From Streptomyces plumbidurans (lineage in GTDB: Bacteria > Actinomycetota > Actinomycetes > Streptomycetales > Streptomycetaceae), in the NCBI RefSeq assembly GCF_019857225.1, contig NZ_JAFJSY010000078.1, positions 1 to 54,878 on the forward strand: a DNA stretch of 54,878 bases. Reading direction: 5' to 3'. Every line of letters begins with the position of its first letter. Position 1 is the stretch's first letter. Below, piece by piece: positions 16,597-25,673 of the stretch. The notes under the pieces were generated by a model. The model made no database searches, was not told the DNA's origin, and worked only from the letters and a program-made list of their open reading frames with translations. The position numbers and the translations under genes are program-made.

Positions 16597-18729
16597 GTGC
16601 AGGACAACGCGACAGAGGTGACCGCCGCCGGGATCGCGCGGCTCGCCGGGGTCGGCCGCGCCGCCGTCAGCAACTGGCGCCGCCGCCACGCCGACTTCCC
16701 CAAGCCGGTCGGCGGCACCGAGACCAGCCCGTCCTTCGCGCTCGCCGAGGTCGAGGCCTGGCTGCGCGAGCAGGGCAAACTCGCCGAGGTCCCACTGCGT
16801 GAACGCGTCTGGCAGCAGCTCGCCGGACACCCCGAGGGCCCCGTCACGGCGCTCACCCACGCCGGCTGCGTCCTGCTGCTCATCCACGCCCGCCCCACCG
16901 TGTGGCTGGAGGTGAGCGCCGGGACGGACGAACGACTGGCCGAACTGCTGCCGAAGGCCCTGGACGAGGTGCTGGCGCCACGGTTCGGGGAGGGGAGGGC
17001 CGCTGGAGGGGAGCCGGCTTCCGGGAGGGGGGCCGCGTCCGCGGCGGCGGAGCCCGCTGTGCACGCCGCGCCCACTGTGAACGCCGCGCCCGCCGTGCAC
17101 GCCCCCGCGAGCTCCCAACTCCTGGCCTCCGCCCCGCTGCTGCGCGGTGCCGCCGAACTCGCCGCCGAGACGGGCGCCCGCCAGGCCTTCGAGTTCCTGC
17201 TCGGCCGGCATCTCGACGCCAACCCGCGCCAGTACACGCTCACCCCCGCCGAACTCGCCGGGCTCATGGCCGACCTCGCGGGTCCCGCGCGCACCCTCCT
17301 GGACCCCGCCTGCGGCACCGGCGCCCTGCTGCGCGCCGTCGCGCCCCGCCCCGACCAGGAGCTCTACGTGCAGGACAGCGCCCCCGAACTCGCCGCGCTC
17401 ACCGCGCTCCGGCTCGCCCTGCACACCCCGGCCGCCGTGCACGCCGGCGCGGGCGACACCCTGCGCGCCGACGCGCACCCCGGACTGCGCGCCGACGCCG
17501 TCCTGTGCCACCCGCCCTTCAACGAGCGCAACTGGGGCCACGACGAACTCGCCTACGACCCCCGCTGGGAGTACGGCTTCCCGGCCCGCAACGAGTCCGA
17601 GCTGGCCTGGGTGCAGCACGCGCTCGCCCGCCTGAAGGACGGCGGCAGCGCCGTCCTGCTGATGCCGCCCGCCGCCGCCTCCCGGCGCTCGGGCCGCCGC
17701 ATCCGCGCCGACCTGCTGCGCCGCGGCGCGCTGCGTGCCGTCGTGGCCCTGCCCGTCGGCGCGGCACCCCCGTACAACATCCCGCTCCACCTCTGGGTGC
17801 TGCGCCGGCCCGACAAGGCGCCCGCGCAGCCGGAGTTGCTGCTCGTGGACACCGGGCAGTACGCCACCGAGGGGCGCGGCGGGCCCGACTGGCGGGCCGT
17901 GCGTGGAAGCGTCCTGGACGCCTGGCAGGCGTACGACCGGCGGCCCCCCGCGCGCGGGGGCACGTTCGAGGAACGCCCGGGTCTGGCCCGCGCCGTGCCC
18001 GTGATCGACCTCCTCGACGACGACGTCGACCTCGCCCCGGCCCGGCACCTGCCGCCCCCGGCCGCGGCCGACGGCGCGGGCGCGCTCACCGACGTACGCG
18101 AACGCCTCGGCGAGACGCTGCGGCTGACCGCCGACCTCACCCCGCCGCCCGTGGAGGCCGGCCGGCCCGCGCGCTGGCCGCTGACCACGGTGGGCGAACT
18201 CGCGCGCGGGGGAGCCCTGGTGCTGCGCACCGGCGGAAACGGCGGCCACGCGCGCGTGCCCGTCCTCACCGACCACGACGTCCTCGCCGGCACCGCGCCC
18301 TCCGGCACCCTGCCGGAGAGCGACGAGGAGGCCGTGCTGACCGAACCGGGCGACATCGTCGTGCCGGTGCTCGGCGGGGGTTCGGTGGCGCGCGTCATCG
18401 ACGACGCGACTGCCGGCGCCGCCCTGGGGCGCAACCTCGTGCTCCTGCGCCCCGATCCCGCGGCCCTGGACCCCTGGTTCCTCGCCGGGTTCCTGCGCGG
18501 CACCGCCAACAACCGCCAGGCCAGCAGCTATGCGTCCACGGCCACCCGGCTCGACGTGCGCCGCCTGCAGCTCCCGCGGCTCCCGCTGGACGAACAGCGG
18601 CGCTACGGCGCCCGCTTCCGCGCCCTCGACGACTTCGAGCGCGCCCTGCGGCACGCGGGCCGGCTCGGGGAGCAGCTCGTGCGCGGAATGTACGACGGGC
18701 TGACGGACGGGACGGTGGCACCGGGCTGA
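16597..18729 (+). CDS. HTH protein fused to a type I (HsdM/HsdS-like) DNA methylase body
   Basis: 710 residues from GTG 16597 (AGGGGAG upstream). Residues about 8-35 form a helix-turn-helix (AAGIARLAGVGRAAVSNWRRR). An N-6 adenine methylase fold follows with the AdoMet motif DPACGTG at 236-242. The catalytic NPP(Y/F) motif reads HPPF (His305), the rest of the family phrase (PFNERNW) being kept. The last part (from about WPLTTVGELARGG to the end) resembles an HsdS target-recognition half. There is no endonuclease subunit nearby. It may be a DNA-binding regulator derived from a methylase rather than a restriction-modification enzyme. Confidence 0.7.
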   Translation: MQDNATEVTAAGIARLAGVGRAAVSNWRRRHADFPKPVGGTETSPSFALAEVEAWLREQGKLAEVPLRERVWQQLAGHPEGPVTALTHAGCVLLLIHARPTVWLEVSAGTDERLAELLPKALDEVLAPRFGEGRAAGGEPASGRGAASAAAEPAVHAAPTVNAAPAVHAPASSQLLASAPLLRGAAELAAETGARQAFEFLLGRHLDANPRQYTLTPAELAGLMADLAGPARTLLDPACGTGALLRAVAPRPDQELYVQDSAPELAALTALRLALHTPAAVHAGAGDTLRADAHPGLRADAVLCHPPFNERNWGHDELAYDPRWEYGFPARNESELAWVQHALARLKDGGSAVLLMPPAAASRRSGRRIRADLLRRGALRAVVALPVGAAPPYNIPLHLWVLRRPDKAPAQPELLLVDTGQYATEGRGGPDWRAVRGSVLDAWQAYDRRPPARGGTFEERPGLARAVPVIDLLDDDVDLAPARHLPPPAAADGAGALTDVRERLGETLRLTADLTPPPVEAGRPARWPLTTVGELARGGALVLRTGGNGGHARVPVLTDHDVLAGTAPSGTLPESDEEAVLTEPGDIVVPVLGGGSVARVIDDATAGAALGRNLVLLRPDPAALDPWFLAGFLRGTANNRQASSYASTATRLDVRRLQLPRLPLDEQRRYGARFRALDDFERALRHAGRLGEQLVRGMYDGLTDGTVAPG

Positions 18730-18831
18730 TCAGGACAACGGTTCGGTACAACCCGTGACCCGTTGTCGTTGTCGGCCTATACGCTCGGACTCGGCATCCA
18801 CGTTCGTCCCATCAGGTCTCCAGGAGCAGCC

Positions 18832-19431
18832 ATGCAGGGCCACGGCTACGCCCCGCCCCCGCCGCGTCGACCCTCGACAGGGGTGTTGGTCCTGCTGCGC
18901 GTGATCTTCGCGGCGCTGCCGATCCTCAGCATCGGCTTCCTGGCCTGGGTGGCGACGCTGCGCGCGGCGATCGTGACCCGCAAGGGCTCGGACTGGTGGA
19001 TCTTCGGCGGCTCGCTGGCGGTCCTCGGCGTGAGTTTCGGCTTCCTCGCCACCGACAACACCGACGACTTCAGCACGGTGAACGGCAACATCGGGATGAG
19101 CATCCTGCTCCTCAACGCCGCCGCCTGCACCGGGTACTTCCTGTACACGGACATACGCCACTACCGGCCCCACCCCACGGCCCATCCGCTGCCCCCGGCC
19201 CCCGGCATGGGCTACGGCTACCCGCAGCCCCCGTCGCCGTACGCCGCGACCCTTCCGCAGACGCCGGTGACACCCATGCCCGCCCCCGCGCCCGCCACCC
19301 CCGTGCCGCCCCCGCCGCAGCGTCCCGCGCCCGTTCGCATCGACCAGGTGCGCGCCGAACTCGACGAGCTCAGCGACTACCTGCGCCGGCACCCGGGCCG
19401 GCCCGACGGCAACCACGAGGGCGGAAGGTGA
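18832..19431 (+). CDS. Small integral membrane protein with Pro-rich tail
   Basis: 199 residues. There are three or so hydrophobic segments (about 20-42, 52-72 and 88-106), then a cytoplasmic-looking tail very rich in Pro, Ala and Tyr and a short acidic helix (VRAELDELSDYLRRH). I do not recognise a family. ATG 18832 has CAGGAG upstream. Its stop overlaps the GTG of the protein kinase gene (GTGA), so the two are translationally coupled. The protein may be a partner or target of the kinase (inference). Confidence 0.65.
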   Translation: MQGHGYAPPPPRRPSTGVLVLLRVIFAALPILSIGFLAWVATLRAAIVTRKGSDWWIFGGSLAVLGVSFGFLATDNTDDFSTVNGNIGMSILLLNAAACTGYFLYTDIRHYRPHPTAHPLPPAPGMGYGYPQPPSPYAATLPQTPVTPMPAPAPATPVPPPPQRPAPVRIDQVRAELDELSDYLRRHPGRPDGNHEGGR

Positions 19432-20963
19432 CCGTGGCGGCAGGACGTGTCGTCGCCGGCCGCTACGAGCTGTCCACGCTCATCGGACAGGGCGGCATGG
19501 GACAGGTCTGGACGGCGTACGACAAGCGGCTCGACCGGCGCGTGGCGGTGAAGCTGCTGCGCCCCGACAAGGTGGCCGGGCAGGAGGCCGAGGAACTGCG
19601 CCGCCGGTTCGTGCGCGAGTGCCGGGTGACCGCACAGGTCGACCACCCGGGGCTCGTCACGGTGCACGACGCGGGCAGCGAGGGCGAGGAGCTGTTCCTC
19701 GTCATGCAGTACGTCGACGGCGCCGACCTCTCCGACCATCTCGCCGAGCACGACCCCTACCCCTGGCAGTGGGCGGTCGCGGTCGCCGCGCAGCTGTGCG
19801 CCGTGCTCAGCGCCGTGCACGCGGTGCCGATCGTGCACCGCGACCTCAAGCCGAGGAACGTGATGGTCAAGCAGGACGGCACGGTCACCGTCCTCGACCT
19901 CGGCGTCGCCTCCGTGATGGACACCGACACCACACGCCTGACCCACACCGGCTCACCCATCGGCTCGCCCGCCTACATGGCGCCCGAGCAGGCGATGGGC
20001 GGCGCGGTCGGCCCGTACACCGACCTGTACGCGCTCGGTGTGCTGCTCCACGAACTCCTCAGCGGCGACGTCCCGTTCGCGGGCTCCACCGCGCTCGGCG
20101 TGCTGCACCGGCACCTGTACGAACCGCCGGTCCCGGTGCGCCGTATCCGCCCCGAGGTCCCCGAAGCCCTCGAAGCGCTCGTGCTGCGCCTGCTCGCGAA
20201 GGACCCGCAGCACCGCCCGGCCTCCGCGCAGGAGGTGTACGAACACCTGGCGCTGCTCCTGCCCGCGCGCGGGATGCCCACCGGAGGCCCCCTCGACCCC
20301 ACCCGCCCCTTCGTGCGCCCGCACGCCCCCTGGCCGGACCGCGCCCGCACGCCCGCGCCGCAGCCCGCCCCGGCCGCGCAGGGCGTCGAGAAGGCGGAGA
20401 AACCCGATGTCGTCCGCGCCGTCGACGACGTCAAGCGCCTCCTCGGGGAGGGCCGCATCACCCAGGCCGTCGACATCCTCGGCGCGATCCTGCCCGCCGC
20501 CGCCGAACAGCACGGCGAGCACTCCCCGGTGGTGCGCACACTGCGCAAGCAGTACGCGGCGACCCTCATGGACGACGGCCAGTACCGGCGCGCACTGCCC
20601 GAACTGCGCCGCCTCGCCGACGAACGCGCTGCCGAGGCCGGCCAGGCCGACCCCCAGTCGCTGCGCTTCCGCTACGAGGCCGCCCAGTGCCTGGAACAAC
20701 TCGGCGACCCGGCCGCGGCCCTCGCCGAGTACCGCGCACTGCTGCCGTACTACGAGAACCAGTACGTGGCCGGCGACCCCGGGCTCTCCCACGACGTCCG
20801 CCGCCGCATCGGCCACCTCCTGCTCGCCCTCGGCGACCGCCCCGCCGCCCACGACACCCTCGCCCGGCTGCTCATCGACGTGGAGCGGCTGCGCGGCCCC
20901 GGCCACCCCCTGGCGACCGAGATCCGCCGCACCCTGCAGTGGCTGGGACAGGTGCGCGGCTAG
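19428..20963 (+). CDS. Ser/Thr protein kinase with TPR-like C-terminal region
   Basis: 511 residues from GTG 19428. The N-terminal 270 residues are a Hanks-type kinase: glycine loop GQGGMGQV (20-27), Lys42 in VAVKLL, catalytic HRDLKPRN (His137, Asp139), DLG in place of DFG at 157-159, and the MAPEQ activation-loop end. After a Pro-rich linker come helical repeats like tetratricopeptides (QYAATLMDDGQYRRALPELRRL, CLEQLGDPAAALAEYRALL). There is no membrane segment and no PASTA domain, so it is probably cytoplasmic. It overlaps the membrane protein gene upstream by four bases. Confidence 0.88.
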   Translation: MTVAAGRVVAGRYELSTLIGQGGMGQVWTAYDKRLDRRVAVKLLRPDKVAGQEAEELRRRFVRECRVTAQVDHPGLVTVHDAGSEGEELFLVMQYVDGADLSDHLAEHDPYPWQWAVAVAAQLCAVLSAVHAVPIVHRDLKPRNVMVKQDGTVTVLDLGVASVMDTDTTRLTHTGSPIGSPAYMAPEQAMGGAVGPYTDLYALGVLLHELLSGDVPFAGSTALGVLHRHLYEPPVPVRRIRPEVPEALEALVLRLLAKDPQHRPASAQEVYEHLALLLPARGMPTGGPLDPTRPFVRPHAPWPDRARTPAPQPAPAAQGVEKAEKPDVVRAVDDVKRLLGEGRITQAVDILGAILPAAAEQHGEHSPVVRTLRKQYAATLMDDGQYRRALPELRRLADERAAEAGQADPQSLRFRYEAAQCLEQLGDPAAALAEYRALLPYYENQYVAGDPGLSHDVRRRIGHLLLALGDRPAAHDTLARLLIDVERLRGPGHPLATEIRRTLQWLGQVRG

Positions 20964-21088
20964 TCTTTGCCGATCCCTGGGGGACTTTTGTGATCTCCAG
21001 GGGTTTGTGTTTCCCGAACGCATGATCGGCGCGGGATACGTTGCGGTTCCTTTTCGCCGCGCAAGGCACAACCAGGGGTGGGGTATTC

Positions 21089-21916
21089 ATGGCCGGTCAC
21101 AAGCAGTCCAAGAAGCGCAGACACATCACATGGGCCGTCGCAGGGGCCGCCGTCGTCGCCGGAGCCGGCCTCGCCGCCCAGACGTCCATGGCCGCCACCA
21201 CCTGGCCCGCGCAGAAGACGTACACAGGGCGCGTTTTCGACACCTGCACCGCGCCCTCCCTCTCCGCGATGAAGGCCTGGCACACCGGCTTCTACGGCGC
21301 CGCCGCCGTCTACGTCGGCGGCAGGAACCGCGGCTGCTCCCAGCCCAACCTCACCGCCTCCTGGGTGAAGTCGGTCAGCGCGGTCGGCTGGAAGCTCGTC
21401 CCGATCTACGTCGGCGCCCAGCCGCCCTGCCAGTCCGGCTCCAACCCGGAGAAGCTCACCGCGTCCACCGCCGCCTCGCTCGGCAAGGCCGACGCGGACG
21501 ACGCCGTGTCCAAGGCCAAGGCGCTCGGCATGAAGGCCGGCAGCCCGATCTACCTCGACATGGAGTCGTACGACATCACGAACACCTCGTGCAACAACGC
21601 CGTGCTCGGCTACGTCCGCGCCTTCGACAAGGAACTGCACGCCAAGGTGTACCGCGCGGGCTACTACGGCTTCACCAGCTCCAGCGCGAAGGCCGTCGCG
21701 AACGCCAAGGACAGGACCGACCTGCCGGGCAACCTCTGGTACGCGCTGTGGGACAAGAAGAACACCACGACCACGGACTGGCCGTTCGGCAAGACGCAGT
21801 TCACCTCGCACAGCCGCGGCCACCAGTACATGGTCAACAGCAAGGAGACGCGCGGCGGTCACACGATCACCGTGGACCGGGACGCCTGGGACGGGCCGGT
21901 GGCCATCACGGGCTGA
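21089..21916 (+). CDS. Secreted glycoside-hydrolase-like protein (DUF1906, Rv2525c-like)
   Basis: 275 residues. A basic start (KQSKKRR) and a hydrophobic stretch (residues about 12-32, cut near SMAATTW) make a signal peptide. The mature part (FDTCTAPSLSAMKAW, YVGGRNRGC, LVPIYVGAQPPC, YLDMESYD) is the DUF1906 TIM-barrel family related to GH25-like cell-wall enzymes. The Asp/Glu in IYLDMES is the likely catalytic pair. ATG 21089 has GGGGTGGGG upstream. It probably acts on peptidoglycan or is a structural homologue. An 18-bp perfect palindrome (21921-21938) follows the stop. Confidence 0.75.
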   Translation: MAGHKQSKKRRHITWAVAGAAVVAGAGLAAQTSMAATTWPAQKTYTGRVFDTCTAPSLSAMKAWHTGFYGAAAVYVGGRNRGCSQPNLTASWVKSVSAVGWKLVPIYVGAQPPCQSGSNPEKLTASTAASLGKADADDAVSKAKALGMKAGSPIYLDMESYDITNTSCNNAVLGYVRAFDKELHAKVYRAGYYGFTSSSAKAVANAKDRTDLPGNLWYALWDKKNTTTTDWPFGKTQFTSHSRGHQYMVNSKETRGGHTITVDRDAWDGPVAITG

Positions 21917-21948
21917 CGGCCCGCACGCGCGCGTGCGGCACATGACGC

Positions 21949-22012
21949 GTGCGGCGGGTTGTGCGTGCGGCGGGTCGCTCGTGCGGCGGGTCGCTCGTGC
22001 GGCTGGTCGCGT
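21949..22012. repeat. 16-bp tandem repeat, four units
   Basis: Units start at 21949, 21965, 21981 and 21997. The consensus is GTGCGGCGGGTCGCTC, the two middle copies are identical, and the outer two are degenerate. It lies between the DUF1906 gene and the SurA-like gene. The remaining bases up to 22151 hold no other feature I can support. Confidence 0.85.
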
Positions 22013-22151
22013 GGGGCGGGTGCGAGGCGCGGCGGTGCCCGAAGTCGTGGTGAATCGTTGGTCGAATGGGTTGGCCAGAGCTTGGCCGCTGCATACCATC
22101 GATCACCGCAAGACTTTGTGCTCCGTCGCACAAGCTCCCCGGGAGGCTTCC

Positions 22152-22799
22152 TTGCACCGCCGCCGTCGCACCGCGCTCGTCCTCACCGCCGCGATCGCCG
22201 CGGCGGCACCCCTGCTCACCGCCTGTGGAAGCGACGCGCATCCCGGCGCGGCCGCCGTCGTCGGCGGGCAGCGGATCACCGTGGCGCAGCTGGAGAACCG
22301 GGTGAAAGAGGTGCGCTCGGCGCAGCGCGCGGCCGTGAAGGACGAGGCGCAGTACCAGCAGGCCGTCGCACAGACCGGCACCCTGACCCGCGACACCCTG
22401 CACAGCCTGGTCCTCGACCGGGTGCTGCACCGGGCCGCCCAGGACGCGGACATCAAGGTCACCCCCAAGGAGATCCAGCAGATGCGCACCGGCCTGGAGC
22501 AGCAGGTCGGCGGCTCCAAGGCCCTCGAGACGGCCTGGCTGCAGCAGTACGGCGTCGCCCCGCGGCGCCTCGACGACAATCTGCGCCTTCAGCTGGAGGC
22601 GCAGAAGCTCGCCCAGAGCCTCGGCACCGACACCAGCAAGCCGGCCTTCTGGAACGCCCTGTCCAAGGCGTCCAAGGAACTCAAGGTCGACCTGAACCCG
22701 CGCTACGGCGCCTGGGACGTCCAGAAGAGCAGCCGCGTCGACGCCAAGACGCCGTGGGTGCGCGAGGTCACGTCGTCGGGGACGCAGCAGTCGGCATGA
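22152..22799 (+). CDS. SurA N-terminal-domain lipoprotein
   Basis: 215 residues from TTG 22152, chosen because GGGAGG lies five bases upstream and the signal peptide starts cleanly (LHRRRRTALVL). The lipobox LLTAC puts the lipidated Cys at residue 25. The body (VVGGQRITVAQLENRV ... VLDRVLHRAAQDADIKVTPKEI) is the SurA/PrsA-type N-terminal chaperone domain without a parvulin domain. It should act as an extracytoplasmic folding factor. The stop codon is the first three bases of a 24-bp tandem duplication. Confidence 0.75.
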   Translation: MHRRRRTALVLTAAIAAAAPLLTACGSDAHPGAAAVVGGQRITVAQLENRVKEVRSAQRAAVKDEAQYQQAVAQTGTLTRDTLHSLVLDRVLHRAAQDADIKVTPKEIQQMRTGLEQQVGGSKALETAWLQQYGVAPRRLDDNLRLQLEAQKLAQSLGTDTSKPAFWNALSKASKELKVDLNPRYGAWDVQKSSRVDAKTPWVREVTSSGTQQSA

Positions 22800-22844
22800 C
22801 GGTGACGCGCCGGGCCTACGTGACGGTGACGCGCCGGGCGTAAC
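22797..22844. repeat. 24-bp tandem duplication including a stop codon
   Basis: TGACGGTGACGCGCCGGGC occurs at 22797 and again at 22821 as part of a 24-base unit. The first TGA is the stop of the SurA-like gene. Confidence 0.85.
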
Positions 22845-22914
22845 GGTACGGCGGGTGCCGGCCGGCCTGTGGATAACTTCCGGGGCGGTCGGCGCCGTGA
22901 GTTACGTTCGGATC

Positions 22915-23907
22915 GTGAACGCAACCAGCCCCGAAGAGGCCCCCGGCCGCATCGTCCTGCTCACCACCAGCCATCGCGTCGCGCCCGGCCTGCTGTCCTG
23001 GCCGGCCTGGCAGGCGCTGCACGCCGCCGACCGGGTGCTGTGCGCGGACGGGGCCCACCCGCAGCTGCCGTATCTGCGCGAGGCCGGCACCGCCGTGGAC
23101 GAGACCTCGCCCACGGCCGAGGAGCTGGTCGCCCTGTGCGCCGGCGGACACACCGTCGTGGTCGTGGCGACCGGCGAGGGCGAGCCGGCGCTCACCGACG
23201 GCCTGGCCCGTCTCGCCGGCTCCGGACGCGTGCAGATGCCGGAACTGGAGCTGCTGCCCGCCTCCTACGACCTCCCGGGCGCCCGGCTCCTGGACCTCGT
23301 CCAGGTCATGGACCGGATCCGCGTCGAGTGCCCGTGGTCCTCCCAGCAGACCCACAAGGGCCTGGCGAAGTACGGCATCGAGGAGGCGTACGAACTCGTC
23401 GAGGCGATCGAGGACGGCGACCGCGACGAGCTGCGCGAGGAGCTGGGCGACGTCCTGCTCCAGGTGATCTTCCACGCCCGCATAGCCGAGGACGACCCGG
23501 ACGCCCCCTTCTCGGTGGACGACGTGGCCGCCGGGATCGTCGCCAAGCTCATCCACCGCCACCCGCATGTCTTCGGCGACGCGACCGCCTCGACGCCCGA
23601 GGAGGTCAAGGAGCACTGGCTGCGCACCAAGGCCGTCGAGAAGCAGCGCACCTCGGTCACCGAGGGCGTCCCACTGGGCCAGCCGGGCCTGGCCCTCGCC
23701 GCCAAGCTCGCGTCCCGGGCCCGAACGGCCAACCTCGACGTCCCCCTGCCCCCCGCCGAGGGCATCGGCTACGAACTCCTCGCCCTGGCCATTCGCGCCG
23801 AGACCGAGGGAGTGGACCCGGAAACGGCCCTACGCGCAGCGGCCCGCGCCTACCGCGACGCGATCATACGGACGGAGGAGGGGGGCCCGGCTGCTGCCGG
23901 CGGTTAA
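22915..23907 (+). CDS. mazG: Nucleoside triphosphate pyrophosphohydrolase MazG
   Basis: 330 residues. The N-terminal 110 residues look like a shortened tetrapyrrole-methylase-type domain (RIVLLTTSHRVAPGLLSW), as in other actinobacterial MazG proteins. The MazG domain follows, with CPWSSQQTHKGLAKYGIEEA and the metal-binding EExxE...ExxD pattern (EEAYELVEAIEDGDRDELREELGD). It hydrolyses abnormal or excess NTPs. I take GTG 22915 as start; it has almost no ribosome site and TTACGT lies seven bases upstream, so the message may be leaderless. GTG 22897 is the alternative. Confidence 0.88.
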   Translation: MNATSPEEAPGRIVLLTTSHRVAPGLLSWPAWQALHAADRVLCADGAHPQLPYLREAGTAVDETSPTAEELVALCAGGHTVVVVATGEGEPALTDGLARLAGSGRVQMPELELLPASYDLPGARLLDLVQVMDRIRVECPWSSQQTHKGLAKYGIEEAYELVEAIEDGDRDELREELGDVLLQVIFHARIAEDDPDAPFSVDDVAAGIVAKLIHRHPHVFGDATASTPEEVKEHWLRTKAVEKQRTSVTEGVPLGQPGLALAAKLASRARTANLDVPLPPAEGIGYELLALAIRAETEGVDPETALRAAARAYRDAIIRTEEGGPAAAGG

Positions 23908-24434
23908 TTGGTGTTGGCGGTGGCGATGGTGAGCGCCGGGGGCGACAGGTACTTGGCTGCTGCGGGCGGTTGATCGGCTGTTGGCGGTGGCGGCGATCGC
24001 TTGGGTGCCGGTGGGGGTGACGGTTTGGGCGCCGTGGGCGACAACTGCTCGGCTGCGGCCTGTGACGGATCGGCCGTTGGCGGTGGCGGTGAACGCTTGG
24101 GTGCCGGTGCCGGTGCCGGTGCCGGTGGCGGTGGCGGCGATGGCGATCGCTTGGGCGCCGCGGGCGACGACCGCTCGGCGCCCGTCGGCGATGGCTTGGG
24201 CGCCGCGGGCGACGACCACATGGCTGCCGTCGTCGACTGATCGGCCGGTGGCGGCGGTGACTGTCGCTTGACTGCCGCCGACGCCGATCGCTGAGTGCCG
24301 CAGGCGACAACGACTCGGCTGCCGCCGGCGACTGACCGGCTGCCGGCCACGGCGACGACCGCTGGAGCGCCGCCGACGGCGACGGCTTGGGTGCCGCAAG
24401 CGACAACCGCTCAGCCGTCGCCGACAAATCCCGG
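23908..24434. repeat. Degenerate minisatellite region, about 45-bp unit
   Basis: A 527-base stretch between mazG and the convergent P450 gene made of variants of one motif: GCTTGGG(T/C)GCCG(C/T)(G/A)GGCGAC followed by (A)ACNNCTCGGCTGCCG. The clearest tandem units are 24145-24189 and 24190-24234, exactly 45 bp apart. A GGTGCC hexamer run lies at about 24105-24135. All three minus-strand frames stay open for long stretches, which is an effect of the repeat. I see no ribosome site or recognisable protein. It may be an expanded and decayed intergenic repeat. Confidence 0.7.
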
Positions 24435-25673
24435 TCAGGTCGGGGTGAAGCGGACCGGCAGGTCTCGTAGGCCGCGCATGATGAGGCCGCCGCGGCGGCG
24501 CAGGTCGGCTGGGTCTGCGGCGAGTTCGAGGTCGGGCAGGCGGCGCAGCAGGGTCTCCAGTGCGGTGCGGCCTTCGAGGCGGGCCAGGGGAGCGCCGAGG
24601 CAGTAGTGGATGCCGTGGCCGTAGCCGAGGTGCTGGTTGTCCCGGCGGGAGAGGTCGAGCGTGTCGGGCTCCGGGAAGCGCGCGGGGTCGCGGTCGGCCG
24701 CGGCCAGTACGACCAGGACGGGGTCGCCGGTGGCGATGCGCTGCCCGCCGACGGTGAGGGGCTCGGTGGCGAAGCGCCAGGTCGCCAGTTCCACCGGGCC
24801 GTCGTAGCGGAGCAGTTCCTCCACGGCGGTGTCGAGCAGCGCGCTCTCCCCGCGCCGCAGCGACTCCTGGAGCCGGGCCCGCTGCACGGGGTTGCGCAGC
24901 AGCGCGTACGTCCCGTTGCCGATGAGATTGATGGTGGTCTCGAAGCCGGCGAAGAGAAGCACGAAGCACATCGCGGCGGCCTCGTTCTCGGTGAGGTGCT
25001 CGCCGTGGTCGGAGGCGCGGATGAGCCCCGAGATCAGGTCGTCGCCGAGGTCGCCGCGCTTGCGGTGGATCAACTCGGTGAGATAGTCACGGATCTTCTT
25101 CACCGAACGGGCGACCCCGCCGCGCGGCCCCCCGCCGTGCCGGATCATCATGCCCGCCCAGTCGCGGAAGTCGTCCTGGTCCTCGCGTGGGACGCCGAGC
25201 AGGTCGCAGATGGCGTAGATCGGGAGGGGGAAGGCGAACTCATGGATCAGATCGGCCTCGCCGCGCGGCGCGAACCGGTCGATGAGATCGTCCGTCAACT
25301 CCTGCACGCGTGGCGTGAATTCCGCCACCCGCCGCGGGGTGAACGCCTTGGAGACGAGCCGGCGCAGCCGGGTGTGGTCCGGCGGGTCGATGTTGAGCAG
25401 ATGCGTCATCAGATTGGCGCTGCGCTCGCCCGGGATGCCGGTCCTGCTCTTGCCCTGCGCGTCCTCGGCGTGATGGTCGGGGTTCTTCGACAGCCGCCCG
25501 TCGGCCAGCGCCTGACGAGCGTCGTCGTAGCGGGTGACCAGCCACGCCTCGACCCCGCTGGGCAGCGTCGTCCAGTGGACGGGGGAGTGCTCGCGCAGCC
25601 AGGCGTAGGCCGGGTACGGGTCGTCGGCGAACTCCCGGCTGAAGAGTTCGGGGGCGGCGTTCGGGAGGTTCAC
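24435..25673 (-). CDS. Cytochrome P450
   Basis: 412 residues from GTG 25673, a normal length for a soluble bacterial P450. I-helix motif FAGFETT (Glu in place of the usual Asp), K-helix EELLR with the ExxR pair, and haem loop GYGHGIHYCLG with the thiolate Cys358 (Tyr where Phe is usual). It is CYP107-like in general look. The substrate is unknown. No ferredoxin gene is next to it. The start has only a weak ribosome site, and the longer frame to 25775 adds unlikely residues. It is divergent from the first rpf gene. Confidence 0.88.
   Translation of the reverse strand: MNLPNAAPELFSREFADDPYPAYAWLREHSPVHWTTLPSGVEAWLVTRYDDARQALADGRLSKNPDHHAEDAQGKSRTGIPGERSANLMTHLLNIDPPDHTRLRRLVSKAFTPRRVAEFTPRVQELTDDLIDRFAPRGEADLIHEFAFPLPIYAICDLLGVPREDQDDFRDWAGMMIRHGGGPRGGVARSVKKIRDYLTELIHRKRGDLGDDLISGLIRASDHGEHLTENEAAAMCFVLLFAGFETTINLIGNGTYALLRNPVQRARLQESLRRGESALLDTAVEELLRYDGPVELATWRFATEPLTVGGQRIATGDPVLVVLAAADRDPARFPEPDTLDLSRRDNQHLGYGHGIHYCLGAPLARLEGRTALETLLRRLPDLELAADPADLRRRGGLIMRGLRDLPVRFTPT

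Noticed and set aside
16597..18729. Complete restriction-modification system
   Set aside because: No restriction subunit is nearby, and the catalytic motif of the methylase-like part is altered.
23908..24434. CRISPR array
   Set aside because: The units are adjacent and degenerate, with no constant repeat and unique spacers, and there are no cas genes.
23830..24969. Long minus-strand frames across the minisatellite
   Set aside because: All three frames stay open because the repeat lacks stops. The translations are Arg/His/Pro-rich repeats and no ribosome site is seen.
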